Below are positions 17,867-26,726 of a stretch of DNA of 64,000 nucleotides, one piece after another. The stretch's first letter is position 1. Every line of letters starts with the position of its first letter. The notes under the pieces are model-generated. The model was not told the origin of the DNA. It made no database searches and saw only the letters and a list, made by a program, of their open reading frames with translations. The stretch spans positions 248,001 through 312,000 of the forward strand of contig NZ_BMIM01000002.1 in NCBI RefSeq assembly GCF_014642275.1, given 5' to 3'. The translations under genes and the position numbers were made by a program. The DNA comes from Flavobacterium lutivivi. GTDB lineage: Bacteria; Bacteroidota; Bacteroidia; Flavobacteriales; Flavobacteriaceae.

Positions 17867-18868
17867 ATGTTCCCACTACAAAGAGGTAGAAGATTAAGAA
17901 CTACCGAAGCAATAAGAAGTATCGTCAGAGAAACTAAGCTTTCGCCAAGCGACTTTATGTTTCCAATGTTTATTATGGAAGGTGAAAATTCTAAAGTTGA
18001 AATTCCATCGATGCCAGGAATTTTTCGCCGAACGTTAGATTTAACTGTTGAAGAAGTTAAAGAATTATATGCTTTAGGAATTCGTGCAGTAAATATTTAC
18101 GTAAAAGTAAACGACAATTTAAAAGACAATACAGGCAAAGAAGCTTGGAACGAGAACGGATTGATGCAAAATTCCATTCGTGCCATCAAAGCAGCTTGTC
18201 CAGAAATGATTGTAATGCCCGATGTGGCTTTAGACCCATATTCTATCTATGGTCACGACGGTATAATCGAAAACGGTGATGTGGCTAATGATGCAACGAA
18301 TGATGCATTGGTAAAAATGGCCGTTTCACATGCCAAAGCTGGAGCCGATTTTGTAGCACCAAGCGACATGATGGACGGACGAGTTTTAAGATTACGCCAA
18401 GGTTTAGATGCAGCAGGTTTTCAAAATGTAGGCATTATGAGTTATTCGGCAAAGTATGCTTCAGCATTTTATGGTCCGTTTCGTGATGCTTTAGACAGCG
18501 CACCAAAAGAAGCCGATGTAAAAGTACCAAAAGATAAAAAAACCTATCAAATGGATTACGCCAATCGTATCGAAGCAGTAAAAGAAGCTCTTTGGGATGT
18601 AGAAGAAGGTGCCGATATGGTCATGGTAAAACCAGGAATTGCTTATTTGGATATCGTTCGTGAAGTGAAAAATGCTGTGAATGTTCCAGTTTCGGTTTTT
18701 CATGTTTCAGGTGAATATGCAATGATAAAAGCCGCTGCCGAAAGAGGTTGGCTTGACCATGATAAAATCATGATGGAACAACTCATGTGTATCAAAAGAG
18801 CAGGAGCCAATTTAATTTCGACCTATTTTGCTAAAGAAGCTGCTATCCTTTTAAATTCGCAAAAGTAA
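17867..18868 (+). CDS. hemB: Porphobilinogen synthase (delta-aminolevulinic acid dehydratase)
   Basis: About 333 residues; condenses two 5-aminolevulinates. Catalytic lysines: MSYSAKYASAFYGPF (Schiff base pocket) and MVKPGIAYLDIV. The metal site region reads VMPDVALDPYSIYGHDGI: the usual zinc-binding Cys cluster is absent (Asp/Ala/Tyr version), suggesting the Mg2+-type enzyme. Start chosen at ATG 17867 (MFPLQRGRRLRTTEA); an earlier in-frame TTG at 17831 would overlap the lipoprotein gene. Confidence 0.97.
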   Translation: MFPLQRGRRLRTTEAIRSIVRETKLSPSDFMFPMFIMEGENSKVEIPSMPGIFRRTLDLTVEEVKELYALGIRAVNIYVKVNDNLKDNTGKEAWNENGLMQNSIRAIKAACPEMIVMPDVALDPYSIYGHDGIIENGDVANDATNDALVKMAVSHAKAGADFVAPSDMMDGRVLRLRQGLDAAGFQNVGIMSYSAKYASAFYGPFRDALDSAPKEADVKVPKDKKTYQMDYANRIEAVKEALWDVEEGADMVMVKPGIAYLDIVREVKNAVNVPVSVFHVSGEYAMIKAAAERGWLDHDKIMMEQLMCIKRAGANLISTYFAKEAAILLNSQK

Positions 18869-18917
18869 CATAGGTTACAATCTGACAAAAATCATGTTTT
18901 TAGCTAAATGCTAGATT

Positions 18918-18925
18918 TAGTTTTG
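18918..18925 (+). promoter_or_regulatory. Putative -7 element (TAGTTTTG) of the cytochrome c gene
   Basis: Perfect TAnnTTTG match 16 bases before the ATG at 18942, in the 73-base gap after hemB. Confidence 0.45.
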
Positions 18926-18941
18926 TTGAAAATTATAAAAA

Positions 18942-19376
18942 ATGAAAAAAATCATTAGCACATTCGTTTTATGCTCCATAACTTTTGCAATAAGCAGTTG
19001 CGGAGACAACAAAAAAGAAGATAAATATGGAAATCCTGTAACAACAGAAGAGACCCAATCTGCGACTGAAGATACTACAAAACCAGAAGCTACGGCATCA
19101 TTAGCAGAAAAAGGAAAAGAAATCTTCGATGGCAAAGGAACTTGTGCAACTTGTCATAAAGTTGATACAAAGGTTGTTGGTCCAAGTTTACAGGATATTG
19201 CAAAAATTTATAAAGAGAAAAATGCTAGTATAGCAACATTCTTAAAAGGTGAAGAAAAACCAATTGTTGATCCTTCTCAGTTTGAAGTGATGAAAGCCAA
19301 TTTTGCATTGACCAAAACATTTACAGATGAAGAACGCCAAGCTTTGGAAGATTATGTTTTAAGTCAAGCAAAATAA
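18942..19376 (+). CDS. Lipoprotein cytochrome c (class I, mono-haem)
   Basis: 144 residues: lipoprotein signal MKKIISTFVLCSITFAISSCG (Cys20), acidic Thr/Glu-rich linker, then a cytochrome c domain (about 55-140) with haem attachment motif CATCH and likely axial Met in FEVMKANFALTK. An outer-face or periplasmic electron carrier anchored by lipid. It is placed right after the haem genes with its own promoter-like element and a terminator behind it. Confidence 0.92.
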   Translation: MKKIISTFVLCSITFAISSCGDNKKEDKYGNPVTTEETQSATEDTTKPEATASLAEKGKEIFDGKGTCATCHKVDTKVVGPSLQDIAKIYKEKNASIATFLKGEEKPIVDPSQFEVMKANFALTKTFTDEERQALEDYVLSQAK

Positions 19377-19404
19377 TAGTTATCATACAAACCAAAACAA
19401 CCTT

Positions 19405-19437
19405 AAACCTGTAAATTTTCTAATTTACAGGTTTTTT
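19405..19437 (+). terminator. Intrinsic terminator after the cytochrome c gene
   Basis: 13-bp stem AAACCTGTAAATT/AATTTACAGGTTT with a 4-base loop and T run. Confidence 0.88.
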
Positions 19438-19447
19438 AGTTTGATGA

Positions 19448-19455
19448 TAATTTTG
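19448..19455 (+). promoter_or_regulatory. Putative -7 element (TAATTTTG) of ogt
   Basis: Perfect TAnnTTTG match 13 bases before the ogt ATG, directly after the preceding terminator. Confidence 0.4.
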
Positions 19456-19468
19456 CTACTTTTATGAA

Positions 19469-19939
19469 ATGGAAACAGTATTTATTCAAACACCTTTAGG
19501 AATTGCCAAAATTGAAGGAGATGAGAACGGAATTTCGATTATTTCAGTTAATCAAGAAGGTGATTTGTCAAGTGAAATTCCAAAAAATCTTAAAAATTCC
19601 GTTACCCAACTCAATGAATATTTCGAAGGGAAAAGGGAAGAATTTACTTTTAAACTCAATCCTAAAGGAACAGAATTCCAGCAAAAAGTATGGCAAGAAT
19701 TATTGAAAATCCCTTTTGGTAAAACCATGTCATATCTTGATTTGTCTAAAAAACTAGGCGATGTCAAGGCTATTCGTGCCGTTGCTTCTGCTAATGGTAA
19801 AAATCCACTTTGGATAGTTGTTCCATGCCATCGTGTTATTGGAACAGATGGCTCACTTACAGGTTATGCTGGCGGTTTGTGGCGTAAAAAATGGTTGCTC
19901 GACCATGAAAATCCTTTGAAACAACAAAGTTTGTTTTAA
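19469..19939 (+). CDS. ogt: Methylated-DNA--protein-cysteine S-methyltransferase
   Basis: A 156-residue suicide repair protein that accepts methyl groups from O6-methylguanine. The acceptor Cys lies in WIVVPCHRVIGTDGSL; the DNA-binding helix FQQKVWQELLKIPFGKTMSY and RAVASANGKNP precede it. No N-terminal Ada domain, so it is the stand-alone Ogt form. Confidence 0.95.
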   Translation: METVFIQTPLGIAKIEGDENGISIISVNQEGDLSSEIPKNLKNSVTQLNEYFEGKREEFTFKLNPKGTEFQQKVWQELLKIPFGKTMSYLDLSKKLGDVKAIRAVASANGKNPLWIVVPCHRVIGTDGSLTGYAGGLWRKKWLLDHENPLKQQSLF

Positions 19940-19976
19940 AAGATTTTTATTACATTCGTAGAAATGTAGAAAAGTC

Positions 19977-20690
19977 ATGATTGAAAAAATTAATCTCAAC
20001 AACATTCTTTTTTTAGACATAGAAACTGTTCCACAAGAAGAGCATTTTGAAAATCTTGATACCGAACTCAAAGAGCTTTGGGAGCAAAAAACGCAATACC
20101 AACGTAGAGAAGAATATTCACCTGAAGATTTTTATGACCGAGCAGGAATTTGGGCTGAGTTTGGTAAAATTGTGTGTATTTCGGTAGGTTACTTTACTAA
20201 TAAAAATGACATTCGAAACTTCAGAGTAACGTCATTTTTTGGAGATGAAAAAAAGATTTTAAAAGATTTTTCGGCTTTGCTTGATAATCATTTCAATGGT
20301 GCTCAACATTTACTTTGTGGTCATAACGCCAAGGAATTTGACATTCCGTTTATTGCGCGCAGAATGATAATAAATCAAATTGCTATTCCACAAAAGCTCA
20401 ATTTATTTGGTAAAAAACCTTGGGAAATCCCGCATCTTGACACCTTAGAATTGTGGAAATTTGGCGATTATAAACATTTTACTTCCTTAAAATTATTGAC
20501 AAAAATTCTCGGAATTCCTTCTTCCAAAGGCGATATTGATGGCAGTCAAGTTGGTCATGTGTATTATGTAGAAAAAGATATTGACCGCATTATTACCTAT
20601 TGTGAAAAAGATGTGATTGCGGTTGCACAAATTTTTCTTCGTCTTCGAAGAGAAGATTTATTGATTGAGGATGAGATTATTCATGTTTAA
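19977..20690 (+). CDS. 3'-5' exonuclease, PolB-type DEDD superfamily
   Basis: 237 residues with a ribonuclease-H-like exonuclease fold. Exo I is FLDIETVPQ (D/E pair), Exo II is CGHNAKEFDIPFIARR, Exo III is YCEKDVIAVAQIFLRL with Tyr/Asp, giving the DEDDy type. Matches the stand-alone predicted PolB exonuclease-like proteins (DNA_pol_B_exo2). Probably a DNA-repair or turnover nuclease; it follows ogt by 37 bases. Confidence 0.85.
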   Translation: MIEKINLNNILFLDIETVPQEEHFENLDTELKELWEQKTQYQRREEYSPEDFYDRAGIWAEFGKIVCISVGYFTNKNDIRNFRVTSFFGDEKKILKDFSALLDNHFNGAQHLLCGHNAKEFDIPFIARRMIINQIAIPQKLNLFGKKPWEIPHLDTLELWKFGDYKHFTSLKLLTKILGIPSSKGDIDGSQVGHVYYVEKDIDRIITYCEKDVIAVAQIFLRLRREDLLIEDEIIHV

Positions 20691-20692
20691 AT

Positions 20693-20815
20693 TCCGACTT
20701 CAAAATCAACTTCAAAAAACAACTTCAAAAATGATAATTAATAAAAGTAATTCTTGATTATCAATTAAAAATTGAACTTGTGGTTGATTTTTGAAATTGC
20801 AATTGATATTGATTT
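20693..20815 (+). repeat. Spacer microrepeat (word AACTTCAAAA) and low-complexity inverted A/T words
   Basis: Three copies of ACTTCAAAA at 6- to 12-base spacing just after the exonuclease stop, then runs of ATTGA/TCAAT words (ATCAATTAAAAATTGA, GAAATTGCAATTGATATTGATT). It fills the 149-base gap before the next gene; no gene-like frame. Confidence 0.5.
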
Positions 20816-20839
20816 ATTACATTTACCAAAAACATTTTT

Positions 20840-22279
20840 ATGGTTCTCAGCAGATTTTGGCTTTCGATATTCATCGCATCAATTCTTTTTATAATCATTG
20901 GGTTTTCTACTGGAAACTCCTATTCTGTTGATTATATTTTGAATGGAAAAAAAGATGATCCTGTTCTTATTTCGGAAAAATACCTCAATCAGTTGCCTAA
21001 ATTTCTTCAGGATAGTATTCAAAAAAATGACGAAAAAACATTTACTATAAATCGCGATACCATCAATGCAGACACTACTTATGTATATAAAAATCAAACG
21101 GTTAAAGTTTACAGTGGAGTTCAAAAAAGCGATGGTTTGTTGCCAACGTGTAAAAACAGCTTGTTTGATATCATTCTTCCACTGATAGCTTATTTAGCGT
21201 TTTTTTGCGGATTGATGGAATTATTAATCATATCTGGCGCAGCCGAAATTTTAGCCAAAAAACTAAGTCCTGTTTTTGCAAAAGTTTTTCCAACTGTTCC
21301 AAAAAATCACGAATCTATATCTTACATGACGTTGAATTTTGCCGCAAATTTTCTTGGATTAGATTCTGCAGCAACTCCTTTTGGGTTGAAAGCAATGGAA
21401 AGTTTGCAAGAAATAAATCCTGATAAAGATAAAGCTAGCGACGCACAAATCATGTTCATGTGTCTGCACGCAGCTGGATTAACATTGATACCAACTTCAA
21501 TAATTGGTTATCGTGCGGCGCAAAATGCCGCAAATCCAGCCGATGTCATGCTTCCTTGTATCATAACTTCTTTTATTGGAACGATTGCCGCATTGATAAT
21601 TGTTGGAATTCGCCAACGAATTAATTTTTTCAGTGCTATACTTTTAACTGCTTTGATGACAGTGATTGCCGCAATTGTTGGATTATTGTTCTATATCAAT
21701 TCGCTTGATTTAGTTGGAAAAAATGCTTTTACTTCCAACCTTTCAGGATTAATGCTCGTAGCTATTATTGGGTTTACTTTGGTATTTTCATTCATAAAAG
21801 AAAAACGTTTTGCCGAAAAAAACACTACTGTTTTCGACACATTTGTCGATGGAGCAAAAAACGGATTGAACACTGGTGTAAAAATTTTTCCTTATGTAAT
21901 GGGAATGTTGGTAGCTATTTCGTTTTTCAGAAATAGCGGTTTATTTGAAATCATTTCCAATTGGATTGCCATTGGATTTTCAAATATTGGTGTTTCAAAA
22001 CAGATAACCGACTCGTTGCCTGTTGCTATGTTGCGACCGTTTAGTTCTGGTGGTTCGAGAGGATTTATGATTGATGCAATGCAAAATTTTGGCCCCGATT
22101 CATTTACGGGAAGATTGGTATGTATTTTCCAATGTAGTGCCGAAACTACGTTCTATGTGATTGCGGTTTATTTTGGTTCTGTCAATATAAAAAATACGCG
22201 TTATACACTTGGAACCATGCTTCTTGTTGACTTGATCTGTGTGATTGCTGCGATATTGGTTGCAGGTTGGTTTTTTTAG
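20840..22279 (+). CDS. Nucleoside-recognition (Gate) domain membrane protein, SpmA/SpmB fusion type
   Basis: 479 residues, about nine or ten hydrophobic segments. N-terminal membrane helix, a ~90-residue extracytoplasmic part, then two Gate (nucleoside_recog) halves: LPLIAYLAFFCGLMELLIISG with FLGLDSAATPFGLKAM, and FPYVMGMLVAISFFRNSGLFE with SSGGSRGFMIDAMQ. This resembles fused spore-maturation SpmA/SpmB proteins of non-sporulating Bacteroidota. Function not established; transport or gating of small molecules is inferred from the fold. Confidence 0.85.
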   Translation: MVLSRFWLSIFIASILFIIIGFSTGNSYSVDYILNGKKDDPVLISEKYLNQLPKFLQDSIQKNDEKTFTINRDTINADTTYVYKNQTVKVYSGVQKSDGLLPTCKNSLFDIILPLIAYLAFFCGLMELLIISGAAEILAKKLSPVFAKVFPTVPKNHESISYMTLNFAANFLGLDSAATPFGLKAMESLQEINPDKDKASDAQIMFMCLHAAGLTLIPTSIIGYRAAQNAANPADVMLPCIITSFIGTIAALIIVGIRQRINFFSAILLTALMTVIAAIVGLLFYINSLDLVGKNAFTSNLSGLMLVAIIGFTLVFSFIKEKRFAEKNTTVFDTFVDGAKNGLNTGVKIFPYVMGMLVAISFFRNSGLFEIISNWIAIGFSNIGVSKQITDSLPVAMLRPFSSGGSRGFMIDAMQNFGPDSFTGRLVCIFQCSAETTFYVIAVYFGSVNIKNTRYTLGTMLLVDLICVIAAILVAGWFF

Positions 22280-22301
22280 AATTAAAAATAGTTCAAGATT
22301 T

Positions 22302-22331
22302 TTGAAACCTTGCAGGTTATCCGTAACTTTA
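22302..22331 (+). promoter_or_regulatory. Putative promoter of the fumarase gene
   Basis: TTG at 22302-22304, a 19-base spacer and TAACTTTA (7 of 8 of the -7 consensus), 22 bases before the ATG. Confidence 0.45.
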
Positions 22332-22353
22332 CAATTATAAAATTTCAATAAAA

Positions 22354-23961
22354 ATGGACTTCATATATCAAGATCCGTATCCTATTTTAAAAGACGATAC
22401 ACAATATAAAAAACTCACTTCCGATTATGTAAAAGTTGAAAAACTAGGTAATCGCGAAATATTAACTATAGATCCAAAAGGACTAGAATTATTAGCCGAA
22501 GAAGCAATGAAAGATGTTTCGTTTATGCTTCGTTCGTCGCATTTACAAAAACTAAAAAACATCATTGATGATCCAGAAGCAACTGACAATGATAGATTTG
22601 TAGCTTATAATCTTTTGCAAAATGCAGTTGTAGCTGTTGGTGGAGAATTGCCAAGTTGCCAAGATACAGGAACTGCAATTGTTATGGCAAAAAAAGGCGA
22701 AGATGTTTATACTGGCGTTGATGATGCTGAATGGTTGTCAAAAGGAATTTTTAATACTTATCAAAATAGAAATTTGCGTTATTCTCAAATTGTTCCAATC
22801 TCAATGTTTGAGGAAAAAAATTCTGGTTCAAATCTTCCTGCACAAGTAGATATTTATTCCAAAAAAGGAAATTACTATGAGTTTTTGTTTTTAGCAAAAG
22901 GTGGTGGAAGTGCTAACAAAACTTTTTTGTACCAAAAAACAAAATCACTTTTGAATGAAAAATCTATGGATGAATTCATTCGTGAGAAAATAATGGATCT
23001 AGGCACTTCTGCCTGTCCGCCATATCATTTGGCTATTGTAATTGGTGGAACTTCAGCTGAAGCCAATTTAGCCGCAGTGAAGAAAGCATCTGCTGGTTAT
23101 TATGACAATCTTCCAACATCTGGAAACATGGCTGGTCAAGCATTTCGTGATATTGAATGGGAAAAAAGAGTGCAATTAATTTGTCAAGAGAGTTCTATTG
23201 GAGCACAATTTGGAGGGAAATATTTAACGCATGATGTTCGTGTCATTCGTTTACCTCGTCACGCTGCTTCTTGTCCAGTTGGAATGGGAGTTTCTTGTTC
23301 TGCCGATAGAAATATCAAAGGGAAAATTACTAAAGATGGTATTTTCTTAGAACAATTAGAGACAAATCCTGCTCAATTTTTACCAGATACAGCACCACAT
23401 TTAGAACCAGCTATTGAGATTGATTTGAATCGTCCAATGAGTGATGTATTGGCAGAATTATCAAAATATCCAATCAAAACGCGATTAAAATTAAACGGAA
23501 CTTTAATCGTTGCACGAGATATTGCCCATGCAAAAATTAAAGAACTATTGGATGCAGGAAAACCAATGCCAGAATATTTCAAAAATCATCCTGTTTATTA
23601 TGCTGGTCCAGCAAAAACTCCAGACGGAATGCCGTCAGGAAGTTTTGGTCCAACAACAGCAGGAAGAATGGACGTTTATGTAGATGAATTTCAAGCTGCA
23701 GGCGGAAGTATGATTATGCTTGCAAAAGGTAATCGTAGTGCCGATGTGATGAACGCTTGCAAAAAATATGGTGGATTTTATCTAGGTTCTATTGGTGGTC
23801 CAGCAGCCATTTTAGCCAAAGAGAATATACTTTCTGTTGAGGTTGTAGATTTCCCAGAATTGGGTATGGAAGCGGTAAGAAAAATTGAAGTGAAAGATTT
23901 TCCAGCGTTTATCATTACCGACGATAAAGGAAATGATTTCTTTTCGGCGTTAAGTCATTAA
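22354..23961 (+). CDS. Fumarate hydratase, class I (Fe-S)
   Basis: 535 residues, full length for the single-chain [4Fe-4S] class I fumarase, which interconverts fumarate and malate. Cluster cysteines are expected in [24 protein letters not shown], and [15 protein letters not shown]. The C-terminal beta domain has [13 protein letters not shown] and [16 protein letters not shown]. It has its own promoter-like element and a terminator, so it appears monocistronic. Confidence 0.96.
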   Translation: MDFIYQDPYPILKDDTQYKKLTSDYVKVEKLGNREILTIDPKGLELLAEEAMKDVSFMLRSSHLQKLKNIIDDPEATDNDRFVAYNLLQNAVVAVGGELPSCQDTGTAIVMAKKGEDVYTGVDDAEWLSKGIFNTYQNRNLRYSQIVPISMFEEKNSGSNLPAQVDIYSKKGNYYEFLFLAKGGGSANKTFLYQKTKSLLNEKSMDEFIREKIMDLGTSACPPYHLAIVIGGTSAEANLAAVKKASAGYYDNLPTSGNMAGQAFRDIEWEKRVQLICQESSIGAQFGGKYLTHDVRVIRLPRHAASCPVGMGVSCSADRNIKGKITKDGIFLEQLETNPAQFLPDTAPHLEPAIEIDLNRPMSDVLAELSKYPIKTRLKLNGTLIVARDIAHAKIKELLDAGKPMPEYFKNHPVYYAGPAKTPDGMPSGSFGPTTAGRMDVYVDEFQAAGGSMIMLAKGNRSADVMNACKKYGGFYLGSIGGPAAILAKENILSVEVVDFPELGMEAVRKIEVKDFPAFIITDDKGNDFFSALSH

Positions 23962-23981
23962 ATAATATTATATATTAAGAT

Positions 23982-24014
23982 AAACCTGTGAGTAGTAACT
24001 CGCAGGTTTTTTTT
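23982..24014 (+). terminator. Intrinsic terminator after fumarase
   Basis: AAACCTGTGAGT/ACTCGCAGGTTT stem (one G-T pair) with a short loop and T8 run; its T run touches the stop codon of the convergent methyltransferase gene. Confidence 0.85.
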
Positions 24015-25176
24015 ATTCCACATACAATACCAATCCTTTTAAATAATGACCTTCAGGATGATAAATATTCGTTGGATGATCTGGTCCTTGTTCTAATTTG
24101 TGTAATACTCTAATATTTCTACCTGTTTCAATAGCTGCTGCGGCAACTGTGTTATAAAACAAAACATCATCAATCACTTGCGAACATGAAAAAGTGAATA
24201 AAATTCCGTTTGGTGCTAATGCTTTTAAACCAGCAATATTTAATCGTTTGTACGCTTGAGTTGCTGTGTGTTTACTTTTAATACTTTTGGCAAATGCTGG
24301 TGGATCTAGGATAATGACATCATAAATTTGATGATTTTCTTTCATAAAATTAAACACATCATCTGCAACAGCTTTGTGATTAGCATTTGGAAAATTCAGT
24401 TCCATATTACTGGCTGCTAAATCCACTGCTTTTTGAGAAATATCTACCGAAGTAACTAATTCTGCTCCAGCACTCATGGCATAAATAGAAAATCCTCCTG
24501 TGTAGCAAAAAGTATTTAAAACTTTTTTGCTTTTGGAAAATTCACCAAGCAATTTGCGGTTGTCTCTTTGGTCAAGGAAAAAACCAGTTTTTTGTCCTTC
24601 TACCCAATTTACCGAAAACAAAATGTTATTTTCTTTCGCAATGGTTTCAGATTGATTACCAAATAAAAAATAATCCGTTCCTGTATTGGGCAACGTTCCT
24701 GAACTTTTGCAATAAATAGTTTCGCAGTATTCTGAAAAATTTGCTTGAATGGCTTTGGCTATTTTCTCCATTTGAAGAAAAATTCCAGTGGAATGCGCTT
24801 GAATAACCCAATTTTTATTGTAATAATCAATAATCAATCCAGGAATGCCATCACCTTCACCGTGTATTACTCTAAAGGCATTGGTTTCTTCTATATTCAA
24901 TAATTTCAATCGTAAATTCCAGGCCGATTGTAGTTTTTCGTCCCAAAAATTCTCTGAAAAAATCTCATCACCAAAAGTTAATAAACGCACAACAATACTT
25001 CCTTTATCGCTAAAATATCCTGTGCCTAAATGGTGATTTTGGGCATCAACTACATCTACTAAATCGCCATCGTTAAGTTCTTGGGTTACACCATAAACCG
25101 CTCCACTAAATACCCAAGGATGCCTGCGTTGAATTGATTTCTCTTTACCTGATTTTAAAATTACTTTTGCTCTCAT
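24013..25176 (-). CDS. rlmI: SAM-dependent 23S rRNA cytosine methyltransferase, RlmI-like
   Basis: 387 residues. N-terminal PUA domain (KSIQRRHPWVFSGAV), then a Rossmann methyltransferase with QKTGFFLDQRDNR, motif I LNTFCYTGGFSIYAMSAGA, and catalytic region IILDPPAFAKS, plus LFTFSCSQVI with the second Cys typical of m5C enzymes. Family RlmI methylates C1962 of 23S rRNA; the exact target here is inferred. Confidence 0.88.
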   Translation of the reverse strand: MRAKVILKSGKEKSIQRRHPWVFSGAVYGVTQELNDGDLVDVVDAQNHHLGTGYFSDKGSIVVRLLTFGDEIFSENFWDEKLQSAWNLRLKLLNIEETNAFRVIHGEGDGIPGLIIDYYNKNWVIQAHSTGIFLQMEKIAKAIQANFSEYCETIYCKSSGTLPNTGTDYFLFGNQSETIAKENNILFSVNWVEGQKTGFFLDQRDNRKLLGEFSKSKKVLNTFCYTGGFSIYAMSAGAELVTSVDISQKAVDLAASNMELNFPNANHKAVADDVFNFMKENHQIYDVIILDPPAFAKSIKSKHTATQAYKRLNIAGLKALAPNGILFTFSCSQVIDDVLFYNTVAAAAIETGRNIRVLHKLEQGPDHPTNIYHPEGHYLKGLVLYVE

Positions 25177-25186
25177 TCTTATGTTT

Positions 25187-25221
25187 AAAAAAACCTACAA
25201 GGTTTCAATTGCTTGTAGGTT
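25187..25221 (-). terminator. Intrinsic terminator of the CoA-transferase operon
   Basis: On the minus strand AACCTACAAG ... CTTGTAGGTT (10-bp stem, 10-base loop) followed by a T run. It lies just upstream of rlmI and ends the transcript from scoB. Confidence 0.75.
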
Positions 25222-25232
25222 ATATTATTTTA

Positions 25233-25306
25233 TTGTCATTTCGAACATCGTGAGAAATCATATTAAGTAATGAGATTTCTCTTCACTTCGTTCATCGAAA
25301 TGACAA
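25233..25306. repeat. Intergenic REP-like palindrome
   Basis: Outer arms TTGTCATTTCGA (25233-25244) and TCGAAATGACAA (25295-25306) are perfect complements; inner arms GAGAAATC and GATTTCTC (25252-25259, 25274-25281) also pair. Resembles the mobile-looking GTCATTCCGAGC-type words seen inside coding regions elsewhere in this window. Confidence 0.75.
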
Positions 25307-25317
25307 AAGTCTTTAGT

Positions 25318-25974
25318 CTAAAATTGCATTTCAGGAATTTCTCCTTCAATAATTAAATCTGCTTCTGTAGCTTTGATAATATCTTCAACTGAAACTCCTG
25401 GTGCTCGCTCTAATAGTTTAAAACCTTTTGGAGTAATATCTAAAACGGCTAATTCGGTAACTACTTTTTTCACACAACCTACACCTGTTAAAGGCAAAGT
25501 ACATTTTTTCAATATTTTACTTTCACCTGCTTTATTCACGTGCATCATGGCCACAATAATATTTTCTGCCGAAGCTACTAAATCCATTGCTCCACCCATT
25601 CCTTTAACCATTTTTCCTGGGATTTTCCAGTTGGCAATATCACCATTTTCAGAAACTTCCATAGCACCAAGAATGGTTAAATCTACCTTTTGGGCACGAA
25701 TCATTCCAAAACTAAAAGCCGAATCGAAGAAACTTGCTCCAGGTAATGTTGTAATGGTTTGTTTTCCTGCGTTGATGATATCGGCATCTTCTTCACCTTC
25801 ATAAGGAAATGGTCCCATTCCTAAAACTCCGTTTTCCGATTGAAATTCTACCGAAATGTCATTGCGAACAAAATTGGCAACCAATGTTGGAATTCCAATT
25901 CCAAGATTTACATAGTAACCGTCTTTTACTTCTTGTGCAATGCGTTTTGCGATTTGATTTTTATCTAGTGCCAT
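25318..25974 (-). CDS. scoB: 3-oxoacid CoA-transferase subunit B
   Basis: 218 residues; beta subunit of succinyl-CoA:3-ketoacid CoA-transferase. The active-site Glu is in FQSENGVLGMGPFP; other family segments are GYYVNLGIGIPTLVANF, INAGKQTITTLPGASFFDSA, and KGMGGAMDLV. Lies 2 bases after scoA, forming the usual heterodimer operon for acetoacetate or ketone-body use. Confidence 0.95.
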   Translation of the reverse strand: MALDKNQIAKRIAQEVKDGYYVNLGIGIPTLVANFVRNDISVEFQSENGVLGMGPFPYEGEEDADIINAGKQTITTLPGASFFDSAFSFGMIRAQKVDLTILGAMEVSENGDIANWKIPGKMVKGMGGAMDLVASAENIIVAMMHVNKAGESKILKKCTLPLTGVGCVKKVVTELAVLDITPKGFKLLERAPGVSVEDIIKATEADLIIEGEIPEMQF

Positions 25975-25976
25975 GA

Positions 25977-26678
25977 TTAACTTTTTTGACGAACTGTTCT
26001 TTGTTCAATTCTTTTTTCAAATTTTTCACCTTGAAAAATTCTATTGACCATAATTCCAGGAATGTGAATTTCATTTGGATTTAAAGTTCCCGCTGGCACT
26101 AATTCTTCCACTTCAGCAATCGTTATTTTTGCTGCTCCAGCCATTGGTGCATTGAAATTTCTAGCAGTTCCTTTGAAAATTAGGTTACCTGCTTCGTCAC
26201 CTTTCCATGCTTTTACTATGGAAAAATCTGCTTTGAATGCGTGTTCAAGAACGTGCATCTTTCCGTTAAATTCTCTAGTTTCTTTTCCTTCGGCTACTTC
26301 TGTTCCATAACCTGCTGGTGTAAAGAATGCTGGAATTCCCGCTTGTGCAGCTCTGCATTTTTCGGCCAATGTGCCTTGAGGAGTTAGTTCTACTTCTAAT
26401 TCTCCTGAAAGCATTTGTCGTTCAAACTCGGCATTTTCACCTACATAGGAAGAAATCATTTTTTTGATTTGTTTCTTTTGTAATAATAAGCCTAATCCAA
26501 AGTCATCTACACCTGCGTTATTAGATATACAAGTTAAATTTGTAACATTTTTACGAACTAGTTCAGCAATACTATTTTCTGGAATTCCACAAAGCCCGAA
26601 ACCACCAAGCATTATGGTCATTCCATCTTGAATTCCTTCTAAAGCTTCCTGAACATTATTCACTTTTCTTGAAATCAT
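25977..26678 (-). CDS. scoA: 3-oxoacid CoA-transferase subunit A
   Basis: 233 residues; alpha subunit. Glycine-rich CoA-binding segment [13 protein letters not shown], then [28 protein letters not shown], and [15 protein letters not shown] are diagnostic. Translationally close to scoB (2-base gap). No regulator adjacent. Confidence 0.95.
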   Translation of the reverse strand: MISRKVNNVQEALEGIQDGMTIMLGGFGLCGIPENSIAELVRKNVTNLTCISNNAGVDDFGLGLLLQKKQIKKMISSYVGENAEFERQMLSGELEVELTPQGTLAEKCRAAQAGIPAFFTPAGYGTEVAEGKETREFNGKMHVLEHAFKADFSIVKAWKGDEAGNLIFKGTARNFNAPMAGAAKITIAEVEELVPAGTLNPNEIHIPGIMVNRIFQGEKFEKRIEQRTVRQKS

Positions 26679-26726
26679 ATTGGTCTTGTTTGTTGTTTTT
26701 TATTAAAAGAAGATGGTTGATTTTGG

